Source: Actinoplanes auranticolor (lineage in GTDB: Bacteria; Actinomycetota; Actinomycetes; Mycobacteriales; Micromonosporaceae). From it: 64,000 bases of DNA. This document shows positions 1-8,717 of this stretch, one piece after another (position 1 is the first letter of the stretch; each line of letters opens with the position of its first letter). A model generated the notes under the pieces. It worked only from the letters and a program-made list of their open reading frames with translations. It was not told where the DNA came from and searched no databases. The position numbers and the translations under genes are program-made. The stretch covers positions 62,001 through 126,000 of the forward strand of contig NZ_BOQL01000036.1 of assembly GCF_018332655.1 (NCBI RefSeq), read 5' to 3'.

Positions 1-329
1 CGCACGCGCACTACGCGGGCAATCTGGTCGACGGCGCGTACTCGCTGGGGTTGTTCGGCGATGTCGCCACCGAGGTGTGCATCCGGCTCGACGGGGACGA
101 GGGGTTGTTCGCGTCGTACTCCGACGTGCAGTTCACGGCGCCGGTGCAGGCCGGTGACGTGCTGGAGGTGACCGCGACGGTGACGCGGATGGGCACCCGG
201 TCGCGGACGATCGACTTCCGGTCGGTGGTGGTGTGCCGGGGTACGGGCGGGTCGGCGGCGGCGGTGCTGGCCGAGCCGATCGTCGCGGTGACCGCCACGG
301 GCACGGTGGTCGTGCCGGCCAGGGGATGA
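1..329 (+). CDS. kal: 3-aminobutyryl-CoA ammonia-lyase (Kal-like), 3' part
   Basis: Partial at the left edge; the frame is open from base 3. About 108 C-terminal residues of a hotdog-fold protein remain, beginning HAHYAGNLVDGA and continuing LFGDVATEV. That pattern recalls Kal, which deaminates L-3-aminobutyryl-CoA to crotonyl-CoA in the lysine 5,6-aminomutase fermentation pathway. The stop overlaps the start of the next gene by four bases (ATGA), so the two are translationally coupled. The neighbour is a MutL-like protein that typically accompanies B12-dependent aminomutases, which supports the pathway assignment. The alternative is another hotdog dehydratase or thioesterase; the upstream pathway genes are outside the window. 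Confidence 0.75.
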   Translation, partial: HAHYAGNLVDGAYSLGLFGDVATEVCIRLDGDEGLFASYSDVQFTAPVQAGDVLEVTATVTRMGTRSRTIDFRSVVVCRGTGGSAAAVLAEPIVAVTATGTVVVPARG

Positions 330-1603
330 CCTTCGCGGTCTGTGTCGACGTCGGGTCGACGTACACCAAGGGCTGCCTGGTCGATCTGGACGACGGGCGG
401 CTGGTGCGGCGCTCGGAGGTGCCGACGACGTCCGGCTCGGATGTGCTGACCGGTCTCGACGCCGCCGTGGCCGCGCTGGGCGGCACGGGCGAGGTGTTCG
501 TGTGCTCGTCGGCCGGTGGCGGGCTGCGGCTGGCCGTGATCGGCTACGAGTCGCTGGTCACCGCCGAGGCCGGGCACCGGGTCGGCCTGTCGGCCGGCGC
601 GCAGGTGGTGCACGTGGCCGCGGGTCGGCTCGACGGCCGGGCGGTGGCGGCGCTGCGCGCGGCCCGTCCGGATGTGATCCTGCTGGTCGGTGGCACCGAC
701 GGCGGCGACGGTGAGGTGCTGCTGCACAACGCGGGCCGGCTGGGCACCTCGCGGCTGCGGGTGCCGGTGGTGCTGGCCGGCAACGCCGACGTGCGGGAAC
801 AGGCCGCCGCGGTGCTGACCGGGCGGGGCATCCCGGTGACCGTGACGGGCAACGTGCTGCCCCGCATCGGGGTGCTGGACCCGGGTCCGGCGCGGCTGGC
901 GATCCGGCAGGTGTTCCTGCGGCACGTGATCGGCGGCAAGCGGCTGTCGCGGGGGTCGCGGTTCGCGTCGCTGGTGCGCGCGGCGACCCCGGACGCGGTG
1001 CTGGCCGGGGTGGAGCTGCTGGCCGACCGCAGCGGCGCCGGGGTGCTGGTCGTCGACGTCGGTGGCGCCACCACGGACGTGTACTCGGCGCTGGTGCCGG
1101 ACGCCGAGGCCGAGACGGGCCCGCGCCGCGACGTGGCCGGGACGCTGTGGCGCTCGCGGACCGTCGAGGGCGACCTGGGTGTCGGAGTCGGTGCGGGCGG
1201 GGTGGTGGCGGCCGCGGCGGCGGAGAAGCTGCCGGTGCCCGACATCGCCGGTGGCCGGCCGTACGACGCGGCCACGGACCGGCAGCTGGCGGCGACGGCG
1301 GCGATGATCGCGTTGCGGCGCCACGCGCGGGGTTCGTCGGCGGGGCCGGGCCAGCCGCGCACCGGCGGCCGGGATCTGCGGGACGTGCGGCTGGTGGTGG
1401 GTTCCGGCGGGGTGTTGCGCCACGGCGGCGGCGACGCGGTCCTGGACGCGGTGCTGGGTGACACGGCCGGTGGCTGGGCGGCGCCGGCGGGGGCTCGGCG
1501 GGCCGTCGACACCGAGTACGTGCTGGCCGCGGCGGGGCTGCTCGCCGCCGAGCATCCGCGGGCGGCGGCCGCTCTGGTTGACGCGCTGTGGTCCTGCGGG
1601 TGA
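326..1603 (+). CDS. MutL/GlmL-like ATPase associated with B12-dependent aminomutase
   Basis: 425 residues of the actin/Hsp70-like ATPase fold. The N-terminal phosphate-1 loop is DVGSTYTKG (residues about 8-16) and the phosphate-2 loop DVGGATTDV lies near residue 245. The MutL/GlmL family occurs beside glutamate mutase or lysine 5,6-aminomutase and is thought to help maintain or reactivate the cobalamin enzyme; it is unrelated to the mismatch-repair MutL. The ATG at 326 is chosen because it overlaps the kal stop. A longer reading from 233 would run through kal and is rejected. Second gene of a truncated lysine-degradation operon. Confidence 0.8.
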   Translation: MTFAVCVDVGSTYTKGCLVDLDDGRLVRRSEVPTTSGSDVLTGLDAAVAALGGTGEVFVCSSAGGGLRLAVIGYESLVTAEAGHRVGLSAGAQVVHVAAGRLDGRAVAALRAARPDVILLVGGTDGGDGEVLLHNAGRLGTSRLRVPVVLAGNADVREQAAAVLTGRGIPVTVTGNVLPRIGVLDPGPARLAIRQVFLRHVIGGKRLSRGSRFASLVRAATPDAVLAGVELLADRSGAGVLVVDVGGATTDVYSALVPDAEAETGPRRDVAGTLWRSRTVEGDLGVGVGAGGVVAAAAAEKLPVPDIAGGRPYDAATDRQLAATAAMIALRRHARGSSAGPGQPRTGGRDLRDVRLVVGSGGVLRHGGGDAVLDAVLGDTAGGWAAPAGARRAVDTEYVLAAAGLLAAEHPRAAAALVDALWSCG

Positions 1604-2063
1604 ACGGCAGGGACACGCCCGGGAAATGCGACACGCCCGGACACGGGGACACCGGTTGACAGACGGCCGGGGGTGCGACGTACCGTCTTCAAGTCCTCAT
1701 CCGGGAAGCGGCTGTTGTTCGCTTCGTTCCTTCGCCCACTGGCCACGCCCGCACCCGCACCCCGGGGTGCCCGCGTACGCCAGGTCCAGGGGGTGGGGGT
1801 CGGCGGGGCGGCGCGGACCGGCCGCGCTGTTCCGGTGTCGGTCAGGGCGACTCGTGGCCAGTAGACAACGGCACGTCGGGGGCAGCCAGCCCGCGCCGCG
1901 TCGGTCCGAAGGTCACGCGCCGTCGTGTCGCACCGGGCCCGGACGGATCTCAAGGTGCAATCGGGGCGCGGCTCGCGGGCCGCGCCCCGACGTATGTGCG
2001 CCGCCCGGTGTGCGGGAAGTGTGTGCGACAGTTTTGTGACCACCGACAGGTAGCCTTCCGCGG
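1604..2063. other. Intergenic region mutL - lnt
   Basis: 460 bases without a credible gene. It contains one strong hairpin (1961-1990, listed separately) and a possible sigma-70-like -35 (TTGACA, 1656-1661) followed 19 bases on by TACCGT (1681-1686). A 63-codon open frame at 1673-1864 has no family features and is not called. Confidence 0.5.
1961..1990. terminator. GC-rich hairpin, possible terminator
   Basis: Perfect 12-bp inverted repeat: TCGGGGCGCGGC, 6-base loop, GCCGCGCCCCGA. There is no T tract, which is common for actinobacterial terminators. It lies between the mutL-like gene and lnt, about 75 bases before lnt. Confidence 0.5.
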
Positions 2064-3688
2064 GTGGATTTATTGACGCTTCAGCCAACGCCCGCGCCGG
2101 CGCCGGACCCGGTCGCCGCGGCCGCGCCCCGGCCGCTGCGCCTGTGGGTGTCTGTGCTGCTCGCGCTGGCCGCCGGGGTGGCCCTGCTGGTGTCGTTCCC
2201 CCCGTACGGGCTGTGGTGGCTGGCGCCGGTGGCCGTGGCGGTACTGGCCGCGGCAACACACCGCCGCCGGCTGCGCGGCGGCGCCGGGATCGGCATGATC
2301 GCCGGGCTGGTGTTCTTCGTGCCGCTGCTGGACTGGACGAACCTGACCGCGGGCTGGCTGCCGTGGATCCTGCTGTCGTCGGCCCAGGCCGCTACCTGGC
2401 GCTGCTCGGCCTGGCCGGGGCGTGGCTGTCGCCGCTGCACGACCGGCTGCGGGGTCTGTGGCCGCTGACCGCCGGGCTGCTGTGGGTGGCACAGGAGGCA
2501 CTGCGGGACCGGGCGCCGTTCGGCGGGTTCCCGTGGGGACGGCTGGCGTTCAGCCAGGGCGACGCCCCGTCGGTGCGCCTGGCGGTGCTCGGCGGCGCGC
2601 CGCTGGTGACCTTCGCGGTCGGGATCGCCGGGGGCGCCCTGGTCGCGCTGGCCTGGCGGCGCTGGGGCAGTCCCCGCACGTGGCTGCCGGCGGCCGGGTT
2701 CGCCGTCGTGGCCGCCGCGATGATGGCCGGGCCCGCACTGGTGCCGGTGGCCCAGCCCGGCGCGGCGACCCGCACGGTCGCGATCGTGCAGGGCAACGTG
2801 CCGCGGCTCGGGCTGGACTTCAACGCCCAACGGGCGGCGGTGCTGCTCAACCACGTCCGGGCGACGGAGAAACTCGCCGAGGACGTCCGCGCCGGCCGTC
2901 AGCGGCAGCCGCAGCTGGTGATCTGGCCGGAGAACGCCAGCGACATCGACCCGCTGCGCAACCCCGACGCGGCGCAGCAGATCGCCGGGGCGGCCACCGC
3001 GATCGGCGTGCCGATCCTGCTCGGGGCGGTGCTGCGCAGCGACGTCGAGGGCGAGATCCGCAACGCCGGCATCCTGTGGCAGCCGGTCACCGGCCCCGAC
3101 CTGGAGCAGATCTACATCAAGCGGCACCCGGTGCCGTTCGCCGAGTACATGCCGCTGCGCCCGATCGCCCGGGTGGTCAGCGACAAGGTCGACCTGGTGA
3201 AGAACATGGTCCCCGGGGACACCCCCGGCGTCGTCCGGACCCCGGCGGCGACCATCGGTGACGTCATCTGTTTCGAGGTCGCCTACGACTCGATCGTGCG
3301 GGACACGGTCACCGGCGGGGCGCAGATCCTGGCCGTGCAGACCAACAACGCCACCTTCAACGAGGCCGAGGCCCGCCAGCAGCTGGCCATGGTGCAGCTG
3401 CGCGCGGTCGAGCACGGCCGGGAGGCGCTGATGGTGTCGACGGTCGGAGTGTCCGCTTTTGTCGGCACGGCCGGTCAGGTGTACTCGTCCACCGGTTTCA
3501 ACGAGCCGGGTGTGGTCCTGCGTGACATGCGGGTGGACGGACCGCGTACGCTGGCGACTCGTTCGGGGCATTGGCCGGAGCTGGCGGCCGTGGCCCTGGC
3601 CGTGCTCGTCCTCGTGGCGGCAGCCCCCATGAGGCGGCGCCGGCGCGGCGACCGGGCGGCCGCAGAGTCGACGACGGAGGAACGGTGA
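2064..3688 (+). pseudogene. lnt: Apolipoprotein N-acyltransferase, frameshifted
   Basis: Lnt transfers the third acyl chain to lipoproteins at the membrane. The N-terminal membrane part (GTG 2064, VSFPPYGLWWL motif) reads to about 2390, where the frame ends in junk. The rest, beginning YLALLGLAGAWLSPL, continues in the frame shifted by one base, consistent with a single-base deletion near 2388-2394. The C-terminal nitrilase-like domain looks intact: WPENASD (catalytic Glu region), KRHPVPF with the lysine, and GDVICFEVAY with the cysteine. Codon 3 is TTA, a rare bldA-type leucine codon. It overlaps ppm1 (GTGA), the same order as the Lnt-Ppm1 fusion of mycobacteria. A sequencing error is as likely as a true pseudogene. 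Confidence 0.8.
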
Positions 3689-4494
3689 GCGACGCGAACC
3701 CGACGGTCTCGGGCGCGGAAGGATACCCGGGGGTCGGACGTGTCCTCGTGGTCATCCCGACCTACAACGAGGCGGACAACATCCGGCTGATCACGCGGCG
3801 GGTCCGCGAGGCCGTGCCGAGCGTCGACATCCTCGTCGCCGACGACAACTCGCCCGACGGCACCGGCGACATCGCCGACGAGATCTCCGCCGCCGACGAC
3901 CACGTCTTCGTGTTGCACCGCGCCGGTAAGGAAGGCCTCGGCGCCGCCTACGTCGCCGGGTTCGCCTGGGCCAAGAACAAGGGCTACGACGCGGTCGTGG
4001 AGATGGACGCGGACGGCTCGCACGCCCCCGAGGAGCTGCACAAGCTGCTCGACGTGCTGCGCGACACCGACGCGGTGCTGGGCACCCGGTACATCCCCGG
4101 TGGCAGCGTGCACAACTGGCCGCTGCACCGGCTGCTGCTCTCGCGCGGCGGCAACATCTACATCCGGATGGCGCTGGGCATGCCGTTCAAGGACGCCACC
4201 GGCGGCTACCGGGCGTACCGGATGGCCGTGCTCGACGCGATCGACGTCGCCGCGGTCGCCTCGACCGGCTACTCGTTCCAGGTGGAGCTGGCCTGGCGCA
4301 CCTACCGGCAGGGTTTCCGGATGGCTGAGGTGCCGATCACGTTCACCGAGCGCGAACACGGCGTCAGCAAGATGAGCGGCAACATTTTCAAGGAACAGCT
4401 GCTCAGGGTCACTGTGTGGGGGGTGTCGGCGCGCAAGGACGCCGTCCTGTCCCGGCTCGGGCGCAAGCCGCGGCAGGGTTCGACCTGGCCGTGA
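3685..4494 (+). CDS. ppm1: Polyprenol monophosphomannose synthase (GT2, Ppm1-type)
   Basis: 269 residues. The enzyme moves mannose from GDP-mannose to polyprenyl phosphate, giving the donor for lipoglycan and protein mannosylation on the cytoplasmic face. The GT-A signature VVIPTYNEADNI starts near residue 20, DDNSPDGT follows, and the metal-binding DXD-like MDADGS is near residue 110. GTG 3685 is chosen from a GGAGGAAC ribosome site and a four-base overlap with lnt. Mycobacterial Ppm1 fuses an Lnt-like domain to this catalytic domain; here they are separate coupled genes. No membrane anchor is seen in this protein. Confidence 0.92.
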   Translation: MSDANPTVSGAEGYPGVGRVLVVIPTYNEADNIRLITRRVREAVPSVDILVADDNSPDGTGDIADEISAADDHVFVLHRAGKEGLGAAYVAGFAWAKNKGYDAVVEMDADGSHAPEELHKLLDVLRDTDAVLGTRYIPGGSVHNWPLHRLLLSRGGNIYIRMALGMPFKDATGGYRAYRMAVLDAIDVAAVASTGYSFQVELAWRTYRQGFRMAEVPITFTEREHGVSKMSGNIFKEQLLRVTVWGVSARKDAVLSRLGRKPRQGSTWP

Positions 4495-4552
4495 CCGGGC
4501 ATCGGCGTGTCATGCTTGCCGTGGGCGTCGAAGGGACGCCGGAAGGTTGTGG

Positions 4553-5089
4553 ATGATGCGCCGAAGTCTGGCTCTGCTGCCGCTGGGGCTGCTCCTGCTC
4601 GCGGTGGCCGAGATCCTCGTGTTCGTGGCCGTGGTGCATGCGCTCGGCGCCGGCTGGGCGCTGCTGATCATCGCGGCGTCGAGTGTGGCCGGGCTGGCGC
4701 TGTTGCGCCGGGAGGGCATCCGCGGCTGGCGCGCGTTCCGGGCCGCCGCCGAGGCCGGCCGCCCGCCGGGCCCGCAGGTGAGCAACTCCCTGGTCGGTCT
4801 GCTCGGTGCGCTGCTGCTGGCCGTGCCCGGCTTCATCTCCGCGGTCGCCGGGCTGCTGCTGGTCCTGCCGCCCGGGCGGATCCTGGCCCGCCGCGGCGTG
4901 GAACGCGCCACCGAGCGGCGGGTGTCGGCGGCGGTCGCCGGTGACCTGTTCGGCCCCCGCCACGTGCGGGTGCGCCAGTCCGCCCCGGTCGACGAGCCGG
5001 CCACCGATGCCCCGTCCGCGCCCGCGTCGTTCGGCGCCCCCGGGCAGATCGTGCAGGGCGAGGTCGTCGAAGGCGAGATCGTCCGCTAG
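4553..5089 (+). CDS. fxsA: FxsA-family membrane protein
   Basis: 178 residues. FxsA proteins are small inner-membrane proteins; the E. coli member suppresses phage F exclusion. Hydrophobic segments lie at about residues 6-28, 32-48 and 80-105, with the typical cytoplasmic loop LLRREGIRGWRAFR between them and a hydrophilic tail. ATG 4553 is favoured over the upstream TTG because GGAAGG sits six bases before it. It is followed by a strong bidirectional hairpin and the convergent rbpA. Its function in actinobacteria is unknown. Confidence 0.85.
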   Translation: MMRRSLALLPLGLLLLAVAEILVFVAVVHALGAGWALLIIAASSVAGLALLRREGIRGWRAFRAAAEAGRPPGPQVSNSLVGLLGALLLAVPGFISAVAGLLLVLPPGRILARRGVERATERRVSAAVAGDLFGPRHVRVRQSAPVDEPATDAPSAPASFGAPGQIVQGEVVEGEIVR

Positions 5090-5111
5090 GACAACCCGGC
5101 ACGCACACAGA

Positions 5112-5144
5112 ATCGCCGTCCCGCTCGCTGAGCGGGACGGCGAT
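5112..5144. terminator. Bidirectional terminator between fxsA and rbpA
   Basis: Perfect 14-bp inverted repeat, ATCGCCGTCCCGCT and its complement, around a 5-base loop (CGCTG). It sits between two convergent genes, so it can serve both. Confidence 0.85.
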
Positions 5145-5162
5145 CGACGTTGCTACCTGCGG

Positions 5163-5501
5163 TCAGCGACCCCGGCGGGTGCGGACCTCCTGAAGCCGTT
5201 CGTTGAGGATGTCCTCCAGCTCCGAGATCGACCGGCGCTCGAGCAGCATGTCCCAGTGGGTACGCGGCGGCTTCGCCTTCTTCTGCTCCGGCTCGTTGCC
5301 GTCGACCAGTCGTGCGACGCTGCCGTCGAACTTGCACTCCCAGGTGATCGGCACCTCGGCGTCGACGGCGAACGGCACCTCGAACTGGTGACCCTTCACG
5401 CACAGGTACTCGCGGGTCTGCCGGGGCGCCAGCTCCGTGTTGCGGTCGGACTCGTAGCTGACTGCGCCTAGACGGCTGCCACGCAGCATGCGTTCGCCCA
5501 T
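5163..5501 (-). CDS. rbpA: RNA polymerase-binding protein RbpA
   Basis: 112 residues, the usual length. RbpA binds RNA polymerase and the principal sigma factor, stabilises the open complex, and is confined to actinobacteria. Diagnostic stretches are MLRGSRLGAVSYE at the N terminus, the core-domain CVKGHQF, and the C-terminal sigma-interacting helix THWDMLLERRSISELEDIL. Two cysteines (CVKGH and WECKFDG) mark the Zn-type core fold. It is convergent with fxsA. No sigma-R type promoter (GGAAT/GTT) was found in the 200 bases upstream. Confidence 0.97.
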   Translation of the reverse strand: MGERMLRGSRLGAVSYESDRNTELAPRQTREYLCVKGHQFEVPFAVDAEVPITWECKFDGSVARLVDGNEPEQKKAKPPRTHWDMLLERRSISELEDILNERLQEVRTRRGR

Positions 5502-5653
5502 GATCGGCTTTCCCCTCGCTCGTGGTGCTGCTTCCGTTGGTGTAACGAAAGGGGCGGTCGCGAGATTCCTGCCGCGACCGCCGTATGTCGACGGTGTTAA
5601 CGCTTCGAGCGTAACCGCCCGGGTCCCCTATCGGCCGACTCAGCCCCGTCCTG

Positions 5654-5673
5654 AAGTGGACCTTGGTCCACTT
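5654..5673. promoter_or_regulatory. 20-bp palindrome, operator-like
   Basis: AAGTGGACC, TT, then GGTCCACTT, perfect over nine bases per arm. It lies about 150 bases upstream of rbpA and 40 bases beyond the end of the coiled-coil gene. The loop is too tight for a good terminator, so a dimeric repressor site is more likely. Confidence 0.4.
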
Positions 5674-5712
5674 TACGGGACTTTGCGAGATCTGCGGATA
5701 GCGCGATGTCGG

Positions 5713-7023
5713 TCACCGCGCCTGAGCGACGGCCGGTCCGGCGGTCCCGGTGCCCTGTCCGCCGCCGTGCTCGCCGTGCTGCCCGCCCGCCGAGTCGGCT
5801 CCCGCTCCGGCGGCCGACCCGTTGCCGGAGCCGTTGCCCGGCGTCTGGGCCGGGACTGCCCGGGCCGGGCCGAGCGACGCCAGCGCCGAAGCCAGGTCGC
5901 TGACCTGCGCCGACAGCTGAGCCACCCGGGTGTGCGCGGCATCCGCGTCGCTGCGGGCCGCGACGAGCGCCGCCCGCTCCTGATCCAGGCTACGCCGCAG
6001 CGCCTCGACTTCCCGCGCGGCGCGCTCGGCGTTTTCGGCTTCCCGGACCGCGTCGGCGCGCGCGGCAGTGAGATCGCGCACTGCCTGCTGCGCTTCGACC
6101 CGGGCGGCGTCCCGCTCGCGGCCCAGTGCCTCACTCCGCTGCCCGGCCGCCGCAAGATCACGGCCCAACACGTCGCCCTGCTCGCGGACCGCAGCGAGGT
6201 CACGAGCCAACGCCTCGCCCTGCTCGCGCGCGGCGGCCAGGTCACGGGTCACCGTCTGCACGCTCACCTCAGCGGCCTGCGCGTCGCGGCGCGCGGCTTC
6301 CAGTTCCCGGGCCCGGGCCTCGGCATCACGGCGGACGCTGTCCAGCTCGCGGGCCTGCGTTTCGAGCTCACGGCGGACCGCGACCGTCTCCGCCCGGGCC
6401 CGGTCCCGCTCCGTCTCGGCCTGCTCCCGCAGCGCGGCAGCGGCACTGGCAGCGGCCTGCGCCTCGTCCCGGCCGGCGACAGCCAGCCGGGCGTCCTGGG
6501 CCGCGGCCTCGGCCAGCCGCCGGGCCTGCATCGCCGCCTGCTGCGCGTCGTCACGCTCGGCCCGCGCGACCGCGGCCTCCTGCGCCGCGGCCCCGGCCGC
6601 CTCGGCGGCCCGGTCGGCGTCGCGGCGGGCGTCGTCGCGCTCGGTGTGCGCGGCGGCGATCTGCCGGGAGGTCTCCGCCCGCACCTCGGCCACCTGGCGC
6701 TCCACCCCGGCGGGCGACATCTCGGCGTGCAGGGCCTCGCTGAGCGTGCCGACGAGCTGGTCGAGCCGGTCGACGGCCTCCCAGGTCCGGGCCACCTGCC
6801 CGGCGAGCCCGGGCGAGGACCGGTGCCGCATCCGCACGTTGCGCGAAGCCCGCTGGCACTCGCCGTCGTTGTCGCGGCAGTAGCGGAACGGCCGGCCGGC
6901 GGCGGCCCGCTGCGGCACCGGCCGCCCACAGTGGGCACACGGGCGCGTCTCGGGCACCGGATCGCCGGCCGCCGGGCCGGTCATCAGCGGGTCGCTCGTC
7001 AGGGAAGTGTCGTCATCCACCAT
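5713..7023 (-). CDS. Zinc-finger plus long coiled-coil protein
   Basis: 436 residues, family not recognised. Near residues 29-56 is a compact cysteine cluster (CAHCGRPVP, then YCRDNDGECQ) that suggests a zinc ribbon. Residues about 75-385 are a nearly continuous Ala/Glu/Arg-rich coiled coil with heptad-like repeats such as RDLAAAREQGEALARDLAAV. The C-terminal 50 residues are Gly/Ser/Gln-rich and probably disordered. The layout (small nucleic-acid-binding head, long alanine-rich coil) resembles KfrA-like or SMC-like DNA organisers, but no ATPase motif is present. It is divergent from the VOC gene at 7178. Confidence 0.75.
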   Translation of the reverse strand: MVDDDTSLTSDPLMTGPAAGDPVPETRPCAHCGRPVPQRAAAGRPFRYCRDNDGECQRASRNVRMRHRSSPGLAGQVARTWEAVDRLDQLVGTLSEALHAEMSPAGVERQVAEVRAETSRQIAAAHTERDDARRDADRAAEAAGAAAQEAAVARAERDDAQQAAMQARRLAEAAAQDARLAVAGRDEAQAAASAAAALREQAETERDRARAETVAVRRELETQARELDSVRRDAEARARELEAARRDAQAAEVSVQTVTRDLAAAREQGEALARDLAAVREQGDVLGRDLAAAGQRSEALGRERDAARVEAQQAVRDLTAARADAVREAENAERAAREVEALRRSLDQERAALVAARSDADAAHTRVAQLSAQVSDLASALASLGPARAVPAQTPGNGSGNGSAAGAGADSAGGQHGEHGGGQGTGTAGPAVAQAR

Positions 7024-7177
7024 CGCGGACCGACCCTAACGTCCACCACCGGCAACGTCCCGCCACCGCGCCGGACCACCGCCACGTTCCCGCGCGCACC
7101 GGCCGTTCGGGGGCATACCGCCGCCGTTCGGCCATTTCCATGGGCGTCATGATGCCGGCGAGGGCTAGGAAGAGCAC

Positions 7178-7891
7178 ATGAGCAACGAAGTCACCGTCCC
7201 CCTGCTGCCCTGCGCCTCCCTCGACGACATGGTCGCCTTCTACGAGGTGCTGGGCTTTCGCACCACGTACCGCCAGCGCAAGCCGAACCCGTACGCGGCG
7301 ATGCGGCGGGAGGACCTGAATCTGCACTTCTTCGAGATGGCCGGCTTCGACCCGGCGCAGTCCTACGGTTCGTGCCTGGTGCTGACCTCCGACATCGGCG
7401 AGCTGCACCGGGCGTTCGCGGCGGGGATGCGGGCCGCCTACGGCAAGGTGCTGGTCGCCGGCACGCCGCGGATGACCCGTCCGCGGCCGCGCAAGAACTA
7501 CGACGGGATGAGTGGCTTCAGCGTCGTCGACCCCGGCGGGAACTGGATCCGCGTCGTGCAGCACGGCCAAGCCGAGCCGGCACCGGCGCCGGTGGGACGC
7601 CTCGCCAAGGACCTGGCCAACGCTGTCGTGCTGGCCGACTCCAAAGGGGACCCCGGCCAGGCCGCCCGCATCCTCGACAGTGCCCTGGCCCGCCCCGGCG
7701 ACGACGACGATCCGGTGACGCGGGTGGAGGTCCTGGTCTACCGGGCCGAGGTGGCGCTGGTTCTGGACGACCCGGCCACCGCGGCCGCGATGCTCACCCG
7801 CGCCCGCAGCGTGCCGCTGAGCCCGGACCAGACCGCCCGGGCGGCCACCGCCCTCGACACCGCAGCCGACCTGACCGCCGCCCTGCCCTGA
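7178..7891 (+). CDS. VOC/glyoxalase-family protein with C-terminal helical repeat
   Basis: 237 residues. Residues about 5-125 form a vicinal-oxygen-chelate domain of the bleomycin-resistance/glyoxalase type (MVAFYEVLGFRTTYRQ at the start, VVDPGGNWIRVVQ at the end). Residues about 140-237 are helical and TPR-like (RILDSALARPGDDDD, VLVYRAEVALVLDD), an unusual extension for this family. An AGGAAGAG ribosome site precedes the ATG. The ligand is unknown; such domains bind drugs or metals, so a drug-binding role is only a guess. Confidence 0.8.
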   Translation: MSNEVTVPLLPCASLDDMVAFYEVLGFRTTYRQRKPNPYAAMRREDLNLHFFEMAGFDPAQSYGSCLVLTSDIGELHRAFAAGMRAAYGKVLVAGTPRMTRPRPRKNYDGMSGFSVVDPGGNWIRVVQHGQAEPAPAPVGRLAKDLANAVVLADSKGDPGQAARILDSALARPGDDDDPVTRVEVLVYRAEVALVLDDPATAAAMLTRARSVPLSPDQTARAATALDTAADLTAALP

Positions 7892-7910
7892 AACCGGCCG
7901 TCCTGAGCCC

Positions 7911-8705
7911 TCAGCCGCCGAAGAACTCCTTGACCACCGGGGCGATCGCCGCCGGCTTGACCAAGTGGGTCTGTCCCGGCAGCGTGCGGTACTCGGCCTT
8001 GGGCAACGCCTCGCTGAGCGCCCGGGCCGCGTTGCGCATGTAGACCGGGCTCTTGCCCCCGTCCATCACCAGCGCCGGGACCGTCACGCCGGACCAGCGC
8101 TGCGGGTCCAGCGGCACGCCACGGCCGGTGTCGCCGAGCAGGCGCAGGTCGTAGGGCAGCGTGGGGGCCGCCGCCTTGATCTTGCGGAACGGGGGGAGCA
8201 GCGCCAGGATCTGCACCGCGAAGCCGGGCATGTCGACCGAGCGCAGGAACTTCTTGACCGCGGCGCCGGTGTCGCCGGCGGCGATCAGCGCCTCGGTCTC
8301 GGCGAGGAACGTGTCCGGGCGGGGTGCGTGCGTGTCGTCGACGATGAACGGCGGTTCGTAGAGGGCGATGCCGCTGAAGCCGGGCAGGTGGTGGGCGGCG
8401 TCGGCGGCCAGGACCGCTCCGGAGGAGCAGCCGAGCAGGTACGCCGTACCGCCGGCCGCCGCGAGCAGCGCGGCCAGGTCCTCGATCTCGCGCTGCGGTG
8501 ACCAGGGCAGGGTGTTGCCGCTGTCGCCGCGGCCGCGACGGTCGTAGAGGTACACGGTGTAGGTGTCGGCGAGCGCGGCGGCCAGCCCGCGTGCCGGGCC
8601 CTGCCCGCGGTAGCACATGGCGCCGTCGACCAGGATCAGGGCCGGGCCGGTGCCGGTGGTCTCGTACGCGATGGTCGTGCCGTCGGCGGAGGTGACGGTA
8701 GGCAT
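7911..8705 (-). CDS. Alpha/beta hydrolase
   Basis: 264 residues. The nucleophile elbow is GCSSGA near residue 95. The oxyanion region is LVDGAMCYRG near residue 30 instead of the usual HG motif, and a C-terminal histidine lies in LPGQTHLVKP. YDRRGRGDSGN is the typical strand-4 region. It lies in an operon-like run with the SRPBCC and HTH genes upstream on the same strand (13-base gap). A co-occurring set of ArsR-type HTH, SRPBCC and alpha/beta hydrolase is common in actinobacteria, but the substrate is not known. Confidence 0.85.
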   Translation of the reverse strand: MPTVTSADGTTIAYETTGTGPALILVDGAMCYRGQGPARGLAAALADTYTVYLYDRRGRGDSGNTLPWSPQREIEDLAALLAAAGGTAYLLGCSSGAVLAADAAHHLPGFSGIALYEPPFIVDDTHAPRPDTFLAETEALIAAGDTGAAVKKFLRSVDMPGFAVQILALLPPFRKIKAAAPTLPYDLRLLGDTGRGVPLDPQRWSGVTVPALVMDGGKSPVYMRNAARALSEALPKAEYRTLPGQTHLVKPAAIAPVVKEFFGG

Positions 8706-8717
8706 GGTGGTGGTCCT

